A DNA stretch of 64,000 nucleotides, taken from contig CM065817.1 of the NCBI GenBank assembly GCA_033398695.1, forward strand, positions 68,746,001 through 68,810,000. Direction: 5' to 3'. A model generated the notes under the pieces. That model ran no database searches. It saw nothing but the letters and a program-made list of their open reading frames with translations, and was not told where the DNA came from. The position numbers and the translations under genes were made by a program. Position 1 is the first letter of the stretch; every line of letters starts with the position of its first letter. This document shows positions 47,995-59,152 of this stretch, piece by piece. This stretch comes from Orobanche coerulescens (Eukaryota > Streptophyta > Magnoliopsida > Lamiales > Orobanchaceae).

Positions 47995-49992
47995 TGTTGG
48001 GATTCGGTGCCTAAAACGATGGCCCATCAGAAGCGGTAAAACAAAAATTAATTCGATCCGAATCCCTACGAGGATCGATCAAGCTATGTATATACGAATA
48101 TAAAATGAAAACAAGGAAGATTAAAAATCATACCCTCGTAGTCCGTTGATTAAATGGTGTACTCCTTGAAGACGATTCCCCAAGCTTTAAATGCTTTCCA
48201 CGAATCCAATCAGCTCCAAGCTCTTGGATGATCCAACGCCGAAAGCACCGCATCTCTACTTTCCATGCGCCAACGAAACGATCGGAATGACAACGCCTTT
48301 GCTATCCTTGAAGGATACGGCTAGAGCAAGGTTGTAGGAACTTGTAAATTAAGATCACAACACTCCAAGTGTTTAATCTATATCTCTCAAATAATCTCTC
48401 GATTTTTCTCCAAGAAAACTCAAGAACAAATGAAGAGGAGGAAGAAGACTTGGAGAAAACTATTTTCTCTCTCATTCTCTTAAACTCACAGATGAATGCA
48501 CAATTCCACGAGTGAGGTAGTCTTCACATCTTTTATCCTCATTCAAATCAAGACCATATCACCTTTTCCATATAAAAAGAGATTTGATATCTCTTAAGGT
48601 CATAAGTCTTCCATTATTAAAATGGAGACAAAGACCAAGATGGGAATAGGTGAGGGGGGCACATCTAGAAGGAATCAGATGAGTTCGGTTCGCTTCGGAC
48701 TCCCATGAGTCCAAACAGATAAACTCCAATTCTGTTCCGATGTATTTATATCAATTAATTAATCTAATTAATTAATCATATCAAATACAATATAATATAA
48801 TTAATTTCTCCAAGAAATAATTATATCTATGAATTAAATTAATCACCTGTAATTTATTTAATTCATTAGACCATAATAAATTCATCCAATAAATTAATTT
48901 AGACATCCAATGTCCCAAAGTTAATTAGACATCCAATGTCCAATAAATTAGATATACAATATCTAATATTTATAAAGAGGGAATAAGCTCGATTTATTCC
49001 GTCGTCAATCCTATTGCGCGACTCGGTAGGTCCGTCTCAGTTAGCAATGGGAGGAACCAAAGAGTAGTAGCACCACCTAGCCAGCCTAGCGGCCTACACT
49101 GTACCCCAACTGAGAACGAATGATAGGGATCATTCAAGAACCATTCGGTTGTGAATACCAATATACGTATAAACCCTTCTTTCAAATGTCCCGATCAAGT
49201 TATAGGGTCACAGTCAGTGAAACCCTATATGTACTTGACGCTATGCATGAGTTAATGCAAATAGAGATCACCGAGCTCTCGTGTATCCAATACAACTAGC
49301 TCCAATGCTTTGGCCAAAGACTTATGATTTCATCCGCCAACAACCGCACAGGACATATAACCTGTTCACTAACAGGAGAGAGAATTCTATCTTGAGATTC
49401 AGTAGGACCTGCTACTTTCCCGTCAAGACGCACGTCGAGGTTGACCCCACCTTCCGGTTTTCGGGGTTGAACTACTCTAATGAAAATCTTAACGTCACAA
49501 GCACTTCCCTGCTAAATCCTCAAGTCGAAGGTTCACGAATACCTATCACAACTTTCAATTCCGTCATTGACTATCCCGGAGTGAAACCCGTGTGAAGAAT
49601 CAAGGGTGAGTCGGTTCGAATAATTAGCATACCTATAACGTGTGCTTCCACTAACCATTAGTGTTCGACATGCACTCTTCAAGTCAAAGAACACGTCATA
49701 CAAGTCTTCACATAAACTAAACGCCCAGTCAAGTTTCATCGACTTGCGAACGATTAAGTATTTGAGCCATAATTCTTTCCAGTGCCGATCTCCTTATCTA
49801 ATAAGGAGTGGAATGTTTTGCTCTCAAATACACAGACTAGTTTCTATATATATATTTATGAGTCAGGAACGCCAGTGACTACCAGTAAATAAGGAAACAT
49901 ACAATTGCCTTATGATAATATTTTACATAATAACAAGTACAATGCCCTCACTGAACATCCTCTGAGTGGCATTCGAGGGCATACTCCTAATA
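47995..49992 (-). repeat. Copia E 5' LTR (1998 bp), copy 2
   Basis: TGTTGGGATTC ... CTCCTAATA on the + strand; the last bases have mutated from CTAACA. It is shorter than copy 1 because of the (TA)n tract and a few small deletions. Confidence 0.8.
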
Positions 49993-51834
49993 GCATGTTG
50001 CCACTGCGATTCTAGGTTGAAGCGAAAAATACACAAAACCACTGTATCATCAAAAGGCACCACAACAAAACCGCATATGAGGTATAGAACAATAAAACCC
50101 CTATGGTTGCATATTCACATTATTAGTTGCAGCTGTTATGTTCTCAACAACGGGAAAAATCAGCTCAAGATCTTCGATGAGAAGTCTGATGAAGGAATAG
50201 TCGTCAGGTATTCATCTATTAGCAAGGAATATGAAAGAAAAAAATGGTCTAGTCATAAGAAATAAGTCTAGACTATTTGCCCACGATTACAGACAGGAAT
50301 AAGGCATAGTCAATGATGAAAACATTTGCCCGTGTAGCCACATTAGAAGCCATCACAATATTCCTAGCATTTACAGCTCACACGAACTTCATTGTATATC
50401 AAATGGACGTTAACAGTGCACTCATAAATGGTCACTACGCCATATATGGTCTTTACCAACACATGGGACAGGTGTTGCCACGTCAAATGTTGACTTATAT
50501 GGCTAAATTTAGAATAAATTCGATATAAGGCAACACTGTAATTTCATGTTGCAGTTGGTATCAAATAATGTTACCTTAAATATAATTAAACCTTCAATGC
50601 CAACACTTATGTGGGTGTTGCAGTAGATATGGCTGGAAAAATATACTGGAAGTACCGTATACTGTACTTATCGTACCAAAAAAATACCAAAAATACCGAG
50701 TTTTCGGTATACCATAATTTTCTGTATGGTATGATACCGTACCGTTTGATTTCAGCACGGAAACTATATGGAATATTTGATACCTCCGGTATACCATTGC
50801 TGTACTGAATTTCGGTATGTATCGAATTTTTCGATATATACCGATATCTCTGTATATTCACATACCATTATGTATTGATTTCCCGGTATATACCGGAATG
50901 CCGATATATTTTGCAATTTTTGATGCATATTTATAATTTTATAGGTTATAAATCTACTAAGTGTACACTTATTAAAAATACAAAATAGAATTTAAAACTT
51001 AGAATTGGAATTTAGAACTCAAGTACTCAACCCTAATTTCAGATTTCAGTTTCTGCCTCCTAACCCATCGCAAACCCAAACCATCAGCTGTGGGATGTCT
51101 TCACCGATCCGGACTCTGGCGCGCTGCTCTCGAGTCTCCTCGCGTTGCCTCGCAATTTGTCTCGTTGAGATCTCCTCGTGCTGCCTATTTTGTTCCGACT
51201 TCCGCTAGCCGCGTCCATATATGGAGGTTTTGGTAATACAAAAGACACAAAATCATTTAATGTTGGGTTTGTCAAGTTCCATATTGGGTAAATGAGATAT
51301 CAATTTCATAGGTGTATTGAGCATGTACGTTAATACTGTGGTGCCTGGTGCTGCCTTATCCATCATTCTTCTTTTTGTTAATAATTGTAGCTGTACAAAT
51401 TTTGCAGTGACAATAGTCTCCTTGTAGATGTTTTTATATTAATTAGCCTTGTCTCAATTGATATTGAACGATTGAATTTTGTTGCTTAAGGGAGATGCTT
51501 TTGAGAACTCTAATAATTATGGAAAAGAACTATCTTGGAAGAGCGGCGTCAATCCTTTTCTGTTATTTCAGTTGAAACACAGTGAATCACCGCTTCTCTC
51601 TTCTCGTTAAGAAGATGCTGATGAATTGGTTTATGTGGTAAATTAGTTTGAAGGTACTCCTATTCAATCTACGAGTCTTATGTGTTTGGGTTTTGGGAAG
51701 AATTGGAGCAACTTGAAGGACTAACGTTTCTGTTTTAGTACTTGTAATAATCATTTCTACATTAGAACCTTGCTTGAATATGCTTTAGATCATAACCTGT
51801 AGGTCACTAAGTATACAGGATATAGATTGGAAAT
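49993..51834. other. Copia F scrap, CACTA-like insert, GGTATACC-rich stretch and gene-free DNA, copy 2
   Basis: Second copy of 31063-32900. The copia RT motif is at 50313-50432, the insert at about 50433-50626, the GGTATACC-rich stretch at 50627-50920, and the rest is without genes. It ends with GAAAT (51830-51834). Confidence 0.6.
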
Positions 51835-52887
51835 TGTTTTAAACAACAAGCTGTACGGTTTTTAAATCTGAGTGCGTAGCGGAAGTCTTATTAAAGTGAG
51901 TTGCTGTAAATACAACAACTAGATATGAAGTGTATACTTAAAAATAATCACGAATATTAAAACAGTAAATGTAGAAGATAACTGACACGGTAATTAAAGT
52001 GGTTCGAGGTAAACCCCTCTACATCCACTGGTCCTCCACACAGGAGTGAAAATGTTTATTATAAATACTACGTACACAACTACGTATTTATAATCAAACC
52101 TAATCAATATATCGTTCACACAAATTGATATAATGATCTTAGCCTTCAACCGTTCACACAGATTGGTTTAAGCTATCACTTGACTGGCTTCTTCACACAC
52201 AGTTCCGAAGCTTCATCTCTTCAATGCAAGTCCGTCACACATAGTTCAGGAATAGCAAGGTTTCTCAGTCCACACAGGGCTGATGGGTTTTGTTCAAGGG
52301 TAGAACAATGATTGAACAACAGCTTTGACTTTCTGAGCTTTTAGCTGATGATGTGTTGTTCACAGTTTGAGCAATTGTATATCTCTTGTTTTAGAATAGC
52401 AGTATGCTTTGGGAGATATGTTTGCTCAGATGTATATGATGATAACTTCGTATTTTTCAAGTATATGTGATCTTCAAACTCTGGAGATATATATAGCCTT
52501 CTTTGAATATATCCGTTGAGATAGATCCGTTGAGCAGGATTCCGTCCCAACAGGATGATCTGTTTGAATAAAACACGATCCGGATTTTGCGTTAGATTGA
52601 AGATCTCTGATGGCTTGGTATTTAAATACTTTATCCTTTAGTATTTAAATATATCTTCTCAAATGGGACTTTGAATTTAGTGAATACCAAAGATTCCTTC
52701 TTGTCCTGTTTGGATACTGTATGGAATGATAGCTGTATTGTCAATTCGAGACAGCTTCCATACTTAGTCTTATGAGACTTCTTTGCTGTATGATTGATTC
52801 ACTGTATGCTGGGGCTACGAGAAGTCTTCCATACATGATGATACCTCTGATCAGATTTTCGTCTCAAAATTTGTCATTTTCTCAACA
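51835..52887 (-). repeat. Copia B 3' LTR (1053 bp)
   Basis: TGTTTTAAACAAC ... TTTTCTCAACA on the + strand, the same as 32901-33954. It has TATA, AATAAA and a GTGGAGGACCAGTGG U5 segment on the element strand. GAAAT at 51830-51834 is the likely target-site copy. The purine run adjacent to the right end is on the wrong strand for a PPT, so the start is tentative. Confidence 0.55.
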
Positions 52888-53024
52888 AGAGAGGAGAGCA
52901 CCTACGACATATCTTGAATTTTCTTGTCGTGGGCTCGAAGCTGGGAACCGGTTTCAATCATAGCAGATGCTGTCTTGGCCTCGGACACGTGTAGCTTTGA
53001 TTTTTATTCTCTCAGGATCTGCTC

Positions 53025-55379
53025 CTATTTTTCTTGCAATTGGCTCAGGGCCTGCTTGAAGACGTGTGGCACGATTGTGAAGGCTTCTTCCACTCGGGAG
53101 ACTTCATGCCTTAGACCTGTCATCTCTTCAACGGAAGATGTGTGTAGCCAATCAAGAGCTTTTTCCACAAAATACAGGGCGTTGACGGCGTCCTGGATGA
53201 AAACAGTTTGGAGGCCAAGAGCATGTAATCGCTCTTTCCTTGTGGCAGTCCTAGGAGAGTCTGGCTGGGCGAAATCGTCAACTCCGTTCCACCTTCTCAA
53301 GTTCACATTAGGACGTGAATTGAGTTGGATGTCCTCAGGTATTATACCGTCGTCGGATTCCAAAGAGGTTGAGGGTGCGGGAGTATCAGATTCGGTCTCA
53401 GCGACAGGTGGTGCTTCATCCTCCTGTGCTGGGATGGGTTCTGAAGACATGGATACAGGAGGGAATGATTCCTCCTGCTGTCTCTCAGCTTCCGCCTGCT
53501 CCGGCAGAGGGACTGATTCCTCATGCGGGATGGCGTTGGATTCTTCTTCGGCTTGGGTGGCGACAGTTTCGGGTGCCTGTTGCGAAACATATTGTTCCTC
53601 CACGACATGAGGGACTGAATCCTCGTTGTCGGGAACATTGTCTTGTTGATGGGGAGGTGATTGGTGATAACTCGAAGTTCCTGCGCCCATCTCAAATTCA
53701 GATTCCTGGCGACTTATTCTTAGACCATCCTGAAGGGCGTCGTCATCATCGTCTGAGTTGGGATCTGATTTTGGACTTTTGGGAGATTCCACGAACTTAG
53801 CTTTTCCTTTCTTTCGTGCTTCGGCTTTTTCAAACAGATGGCTCTCAAATAGCTCTTTAACACAAAGGTTGTCCCATTGGATCAGGACAGCAACATCTTG
53901 AGCGTCCGTCAATTCCAAAACAAATCTTTCTTCATTGCTCCATTCGCTGCAGTTGTATAGGTTGTCGTACGGAGCAAGTCTGTAGTTTTTCCATTGGACA
54001 AATCGTTCATAAGCCTCTTCAATTTGCACAGAAAGTAGGGTTTTGTTAATAATTGTGTCCGGGGAGGGGCTGCGTACAGCGCCTGACTCCGCTGTAGGCA
54101 TGGGTTCCTCTACAGGTGTGTGATCCTGTATCGGAGAGGGATCCCTTACAGGGGTTGGTACCCTGATGGGAGATGGATCCTTAACGGGTGTGGAATCCCG
54201 TACAGGAGAAGTAGCTTTTGGCTCCAAAGTGGTAGCCGACTCGCCAGAGTCTTGTATGTTGGCAGATGTCTGAGCATCCGTCATAGCCGCCAAAGGCTCG
54301 GGATATACTGTATCGACAGTAGTAGGCATCTCTTCCACAGGGGTTGGGCCCTGGGGGAGTTGTTCAGTGGGTTGTGCAACAGAAGGAGCGTCCTTGGAGG
54401 TTTCTGTAGACTTAACTTTTGAAAGCCTCCTTAGCTTCCTTTTCGGCTTCTCAACAGCAACTGGAGTTTTGCTGTGAGATCTTTTTCTCTTACTTGAAGT
54501 CTCCTCGCTCTAAGACTTCGAAGATATGTCCCTTGGGTCGGGAGAAAGGGGCAATTTCCGAACGTAAGGCCTGTTTGCAATAAGGGGTCCTTTCTTGAAG
54601 ACGGTGGGTCTGATGCTTCCCATATAAATGCGAGAAGTGATCTTCTTTGCTTTTTCATCTTGCGGAACACCGCATTTAGTCAGAATATAATTCAAAAGCA
54701 AACCAAAGGATTTCTTCTGCAAGGCAGGCTTAGAAACTTCTTCCTGCAACCGTTTGAGGATAATTTGACACCAATTGACCTTCTCACAGGTCATAATTGC
54801 AACCATCATCCTGAACCTAAGATTGGTGAACATCTCGAATGCACCTGTTCTGTTCTCAATAACACGACAATAGAAATCGTGTAAATAAACGAAAGGTAAA
54901 CAAAAGTTTTTCTTATGGCAAGAGGTGTGAACCGTTTCCACCGACGCTGAACCGGTGAACAAGCCATAGTAAGCGGTTAACAGTTCTTGGGACCCAAAGG
55001 TCTCAAGATCTTCCATTGACAGACCATCAGCAGGAAGCCTGTAGAGATTCTGGAGAAGGTCCTGGTCAACACGGATCTCGACTCCACAAATGACGTCTGT
55101 GATGTCAACAACATGTCCTCCCTGAGCCAGTGAAAGGAAACGAACAGCAGCATTAAGGTAGAACTCCTCAACCATATGAACATTAAATCGTTCAGCAGAG
55201 TGGCTGCCAAGGCGATATAGGCCTTGTTGACGAATCCTAGTGATGACGTACTCCATCGATTCGACGTCATCCACTTTGGAACGAACACATTCAAGCACGA
55301 TAGATCTAGAGAAGATCCATCCGTCGATGATGTTGGAGGATTTCTTGAGAGAGATGGAAGAGGTCTGAGAAGATGCCAT
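53025..55379 (-). pseudogene. Copia B 3' ORF, 785 codons with one in-frame TAG
   Basis: ATG at 55379, TAG at 54510-54512 (codon 290), end at 53025. The frame is otherwise unbroken, so this is nearly intact. Codons 1-285 form a folded-looking domain that aligns to the N-terminal domain of the copia A 3' ORF. Directly after the TAG comes a basic, bipartite-NLS-like stretch (KRKRSHSK ... KRKLRR). Then follow an acidic and Ser/Pro-rich region with six Ser/Thr-Pro hexapeptides (18-bp DNA repeats at about 54125-54235), a helical block (EEAYERFVQWKNYRLAPYDN), Glu/Gln-rich linkers and a C-terminal helical block. There is no signal peptide or membrane segment, so a nuclear or nucleic-acid role seems likelier than an envelope one. 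Function is unknown. TATAAAAG is 134 bp upstream of the ATG. Confidence 0.75.
54121..54236. repeat. 18-bp coding minisatellite (Ser/Thr-Pro hexapeptides)
   Basis: Six units of 18 bp encode [ST]-P-[VI]-x-[DV]-[PSH]-type hexapeptides in the copia B 3' ORF. The same units occupy the end of block copy 1 (about 35187-35302). The block breakpoint (35305 / 54239) falls at the edge of this tandem repeat. Confidence 0.8.
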
Positions 55380-55512
55380 TGACGATTCTTGAAGAAAAGT
55401 TAAAAAGGATTCAAAGAGTATGCAGTAAATACAAAAAGGTTTGTAGGCTGTATGCATAAGAACTCTTACAATATGCAGAAAGCGTAAAGAGTCTCAAATG
55501 GAATTTATAGTC

Positions 55513-55568
55513 CTTTTATAGTTGGCGGCGAAGAAGGGTTTTCAGAGACTAAACGGTCAGATTTAAGG
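55513..55568 (-). promoter_or_regulatory. Putative internal promoter of the copia B 3' ORF
   Basis: The minus strand reads CCAACTATAAAAGGACTATAAATT (TATAAAAG at + 55513-55520), ~134 bp upstream of the ATG at 55379. CCTTAAAT (+ 55561-55568) and ACCGTT motifs lie upstream, as in copia A. A pyrimidine-rich leader follows. Confidence 0.5.
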
Positions 55569-55940
55569 GATGAGAACCGTTGTTTGAAATGAACGATCAC
55601 GATAGACTGAGTGTAACCGGTACAACTTATCCATCTATTTTAAAATAGGAGCGGGTCCCACTTCTGACTTATTAAATTACCCTTAATGCCTGAAACAGCG
55701 GTGTACAATTAATAAAAATTTGAAACATCGCGGCTTTGAAGATACCAATGTCCATATGTCGTGTAAAGCATTTAATGCAAACGATTTGTAATAATAACAT
55801 GGCAAGTGGACATAAAATATTTTAAAATAAATAACATGATAATTGATTTCCCATTGTAGGTGCTGTATCCGCGAAAATCCAACGTTTCTCCTTAAAAGGT
55901 ACATATGGGTTTCAATTCGATACAACAGCTTTTGGATTAA

Positions 55941-56108
55941 TGCTGTATTCTTGGGTCGTACTGTATTCCCCCTTAATTATTGCACACGTCAGCTGTAGGA
56001 TAATTCATATTGCTTGGTTCCTACAGTGCGGTTCTAATAGACTGAGTGTACAAATAACTAATGGTGGATACTGTATTCTTGGGTCTTACAGCATTCCCCC
56101 TTAATTAC
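55941..56108 (-). repeat. Duplicated PPT-like segment between RNase H and 3' ORF of copia B
   Basis: On the minus strand TTAAGGGGGAATGCTGTAAG and a close copy with ACAGTACGACC occur at + 56071-56108 and 55941-55979, about 130 bp apart. AAGGGGGAA resembles the PPT that normally precedes a copia 3' LTR, yet here a 3' ORF follows. It may be an internal PPT or a fossil of the original 3' end. Confidence 0.6.
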
Positions 56109-58231
56109 TGAGTAAAAGCATTAAAAACTTACAGGGAGTTAGGCTGTAGCAATCCCAATTCATGTCGAAGCAGTAAAATCTTGCTGTGTCGAGAGGTTTG
56201 GTGAAGATGTTGGCTAACTGGATATCTGTATGAACTTTTTCCAGCCGAACATCCTTGTTCTCAACATGATTTCTAATGAAATGATGCATCATGTGAATAT
56301 GCTTGGTGCGCGAGTGCAATACAGGGTTGTGGGTGATAGCAATTGCACTCGTGCTATCGCACATAATCTGCGTCTCTTTGGCTTCAATTCTATAGTCTGA
56401 CAGCTGTTGTTGCATCCAAAGGATCTGCATACAGCAACTACCAGCAGCATAGTATTCTGATTCAGCTGTTGAAAACAAGTTTGCCAATTGTTTCTTGCTA
56501 AACCAAGACACCAGTCTAGGTCCAACAAAGTGACAAGTTCCACTTGTACTCTTCCTATCTAGCTTGCAACCTCTGAGATCCGAGTCGCTGTAGCCAACTA
56601 AATCGAATCCGCCTTCTTTAGGATGCCACAGTCCTACATCGACTATTCCTTTGACGTATTTCAGGATTCTTTTAGCTGTTGCGAAGTGTGATTCTTTAGG
56701 TGATACTTGATATCACGCACACACTCCTACAGCAAACTGGATATCGGGCCTGCTACCCGTTAGGTACAAGAGTGAGACAATAAGCTTCCTGTAGAGTGAT
56801 TGATCAACCGGCTTTCCAGCTTCATCAGCACTAATTTGCACGGAAGTGCTCATGGGGGTTGACGATGATTTGGAAGTATTCATTCCAAATTTGTTGAGAA
56901 GCTCCTTGCTGTATTTTTCCTGGTTGATGAAAATCCCTGTAGGCAACTGCTTTACCTTCAAACCTAGGAAATAACTAAGTTCTCCCATCATACTCATTTC
57001 AAATTTACTTTGCATGAGATGAGAGAACCTTTGACATAAAGCAAGGTTAGTTGAACCAAATATTATATCGTCTATATAGATTTGAACGAAAGTCATCACC
57101 TTCCTATATTTTGAACAAGGTCTTGTCCACAACACCTTTCTCGAATCCATTATCAGTTAGATACTGGGACAGTCTCATACCATGCTCTAGGGGCTTGCTT
57201 AAGTCCATACAATGCTTTCCTTAGCCTGTATACTAGGTCTTCGCCTTCTGGAATGACAAACCCTGGTGGTTGTTCAACATATACTTCCTCAGCAATGTCT
57301 CCTTTCAGGAATGCACTTTTGACGTCCATTTGATATACAATGAAGCTTTTATGGGCGGCAAAGGCTAAAAATATCCTAATGGCTTTTAGTCTGGCTACAG
57401 GGGCAAATGTCTCATCGTAGTCTATGCCTTCTTCCTGTCTGTATCCTTGGGCGACTAGTCGGGATTTATTCCTGATAATGAGTCCATTTCTATTTTTCTT
57501 GTTTCTAAATACCCATTTGGTTCCAATTACTGATTGATGCGTAGGTCTGGGTACAAGATACCATACGTTGTTTTTTTCGAAACCGTTAAGCTCTTGTTCC
57601 ATAGATGTGATCCAATGAGAGTCATTGAGAGCTTCTTTGGTAGAAACAGGTTTGGATTGGGCTAAGAATACAGCAATGGTGCACATATTAAGTCTTCTAA
57701 GCTCGGATAGAGATTTCTATTCAAGAAATGGAGATATATTTGACTCGGGGTCTTCTTGCGCACATAGTACATTTCCTTGTGTACTCTGTATTCTCCTACG
57801 GGTAGAAAAACCAGCATCAATGTTTCCAATGATCATATCTTGTGGGTGATCTCTCAACCATCTTCTGTCGGGTTCTAATTCAGGGTCCCGTACTGTATCT
57901 TGAGTTGTTGTAGTTTTAGCTTCAGCTTGTACATCATCAGCTTCATCTACATCAGTTCTTACATCTGCGGGGTTGATTTCTAGTTCAACGATAGGTTCGA
58001 TAGGAGTTGGTGGATCTATGATGGAAAGTTGTTGGATGTCCTGAGAAAGGTCTTCTACTCCTGTAGGATCATGGTGAGGTTCATCGAACACTACATGAAC
58101 TGATTCCTCAATTGTTAGCTTCCTTTTATTGAAGATCTTGTAAGCTTTGCTAACAGAGGAATATCCTACAAATATCCCTTCATACGATTTCTCATCGAAG
58201 GTTCTAAGCTGATCCTTATAGTTGATCAAAA
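56101..58231 (-). pseudogene. Copia B pol (integrase end, RT, RNase H)
   Basis: The minus strand begins in mid-integrase at the gypsy D insertion (YKDQLRTFDEKSYEGIFVGYS). The RT follows with [42 protein letters not shown] and the IYIDDIIFG active site (about 57055). RNase H comes next, with AESEYYAAGSCC, CDSTSAIAITHN and KHIHMMHHFIRNH. It is broken by TAG 57717-57719, a one-base frameshift near 57160, a stop near 57110 and TGA 56713-56715 (a CGA-to-TGA type). The RT and RNase H are close relatives of copia A. Confidence 0.9.
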
Positions 58232-58629
58232 TGTAATACCTGCATCTAAAAATGTGAAAGTACGAAACTAACGGTGTTTTGTTGTTACATACCTCGTATG
58301 CTGTTTTGTTGTGATGCTTGTTGATGATACATCAGTTTTGTGTGTAGCACACTGTATTGGTGGCTTCGCCCCACAAACGCTGTGGCAATTTGTGTTCATC
58401 ATTGGCATTTTGTAACCGTGCATCAGTTACCGATCGTCATTCATCTCCGTTTGTGGATCAAGACGAGAGTATCATCATTATCATCGTGAATGGTAGTCTT
58501 ATGATGGAAGTATCAGCTATCGCGTGTTATTAGACTTAATTACATTCATAAGAGTATTATATGTCGGATCATTCACCGTTTGTAGCGAGTTAATGGAGTT
58601 GTCGCATTTTTGTCATTTCCAGCAACGAG

Positions 58630-59134
58630 TTACGGCCGTAACAAATAATACATTACGGCCGTAACATGCATTCGTTGGCTTAAGGTTGTTTAGCCGAAGA
58701 CGAGATACGGCCGTAAGGTAGGCAGGCTACAGCCATAAGATATGTTCGTGGGTTGCAGGAAATGTCGGACGAGGAGGGGTTACAGCCGTAAGGGTTGCGG
58801 CATACGGCCATAAGGCTTGGCTGGTTACGGCCATACGTGTCAAGCAGGGTGCCCAGGCAGTTTTGACAAAGGCTTCATACGCCCGTATGTTTGGCTGGTT
58901 ACGGCCGTATCGGTTGAGTTACGCCCGTAAGGTGTGCGGGTACGGCCGTATGGCTGTCGGCAGGTGTTTGGATGAGGGCGAGTTACGCCCGTAAGACAGG
59001 TGCGGGTACGGCCGTATGACTGACGGCAGATTCTGGACGAAGCCGAGTTATGGCCGTACGAGATGGCTGGTTACGGCTGTAAGGCCGTTGACCCGGGATG
59101 TTACGGCCGTAAGTAGGCCGAGTTACGGCCATAA
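58630..59134. repeat. Array of 17 TTACGGCCGTAA palindromes in gypsy D U3
   Basis: Perfect 12-bp palindromes at 58630, 58653 and 59101. One- or two-base variants at 58705, 58727, 58780, 58801, 58825, 58877 (ATACGCCCGTAT), 58899, 58919, 58940, 58983, 59006, 59048, 59071 and 59123. Spacers are unrelated and 9-40 bp long. The array ends 10 bp before the TATA. Confidence 0.95.
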
Positions 59135-59144
59135 CGTTCGGCAG

Positions 59145-59152
59145 TTTATAAG
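59145..59152 (+). promoter_or_regulatory. Gypsy D LTR TATA box
   Basis: CAGTTTATAAGGACC, 10 bp after the last palindrome. GAGAGAGAGAGCTTGAGG follows ~60 bp downstream, a pyrimidine/purine stretch typical of a transcript leader. Confidence 0.6.

Larger units (their letters stand above)
35457..54239 (+). repeat. Segmental duplication, copy 2 (18.8 kb, direct)
   Basis: Second copy of 16503-35305. It begins GAATGATAAGATAAAC after the junction sequence and ends at GCCGA (54235-54239), where the copia B 3' ORF carries on without a break. It is generally less decayed than copy 1 in the zinc knuckle, the palindrome array and the 3' ORF. Confidence 0.93.
51835..58231 (-). mobile_element. Ty1/copia element B with pol-distal 3' ORF (-)
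   Basis: The minus strand carries the integrase C-terminus, RT and RNase H (58231 to 56101), a spacer with two PPT-like motifs, an internal TATA, a 785-codon 3' ORF and a 3' LTR (52887 to 51835). The 5' part is displaced to the right by gypsy D, inserted at 58232, and lies outside the window. Its 3' part was duplicated as the end of block copy 1. Confidence 0.85.

Noticed and set aside
58630..59134. CRISPR-like array
   Set aside because: Units are 12-bp imperfect palindromes with irregular spacers inside a plant LTR. There are no uniform repeats, no spacers of constant length and no cas genes.
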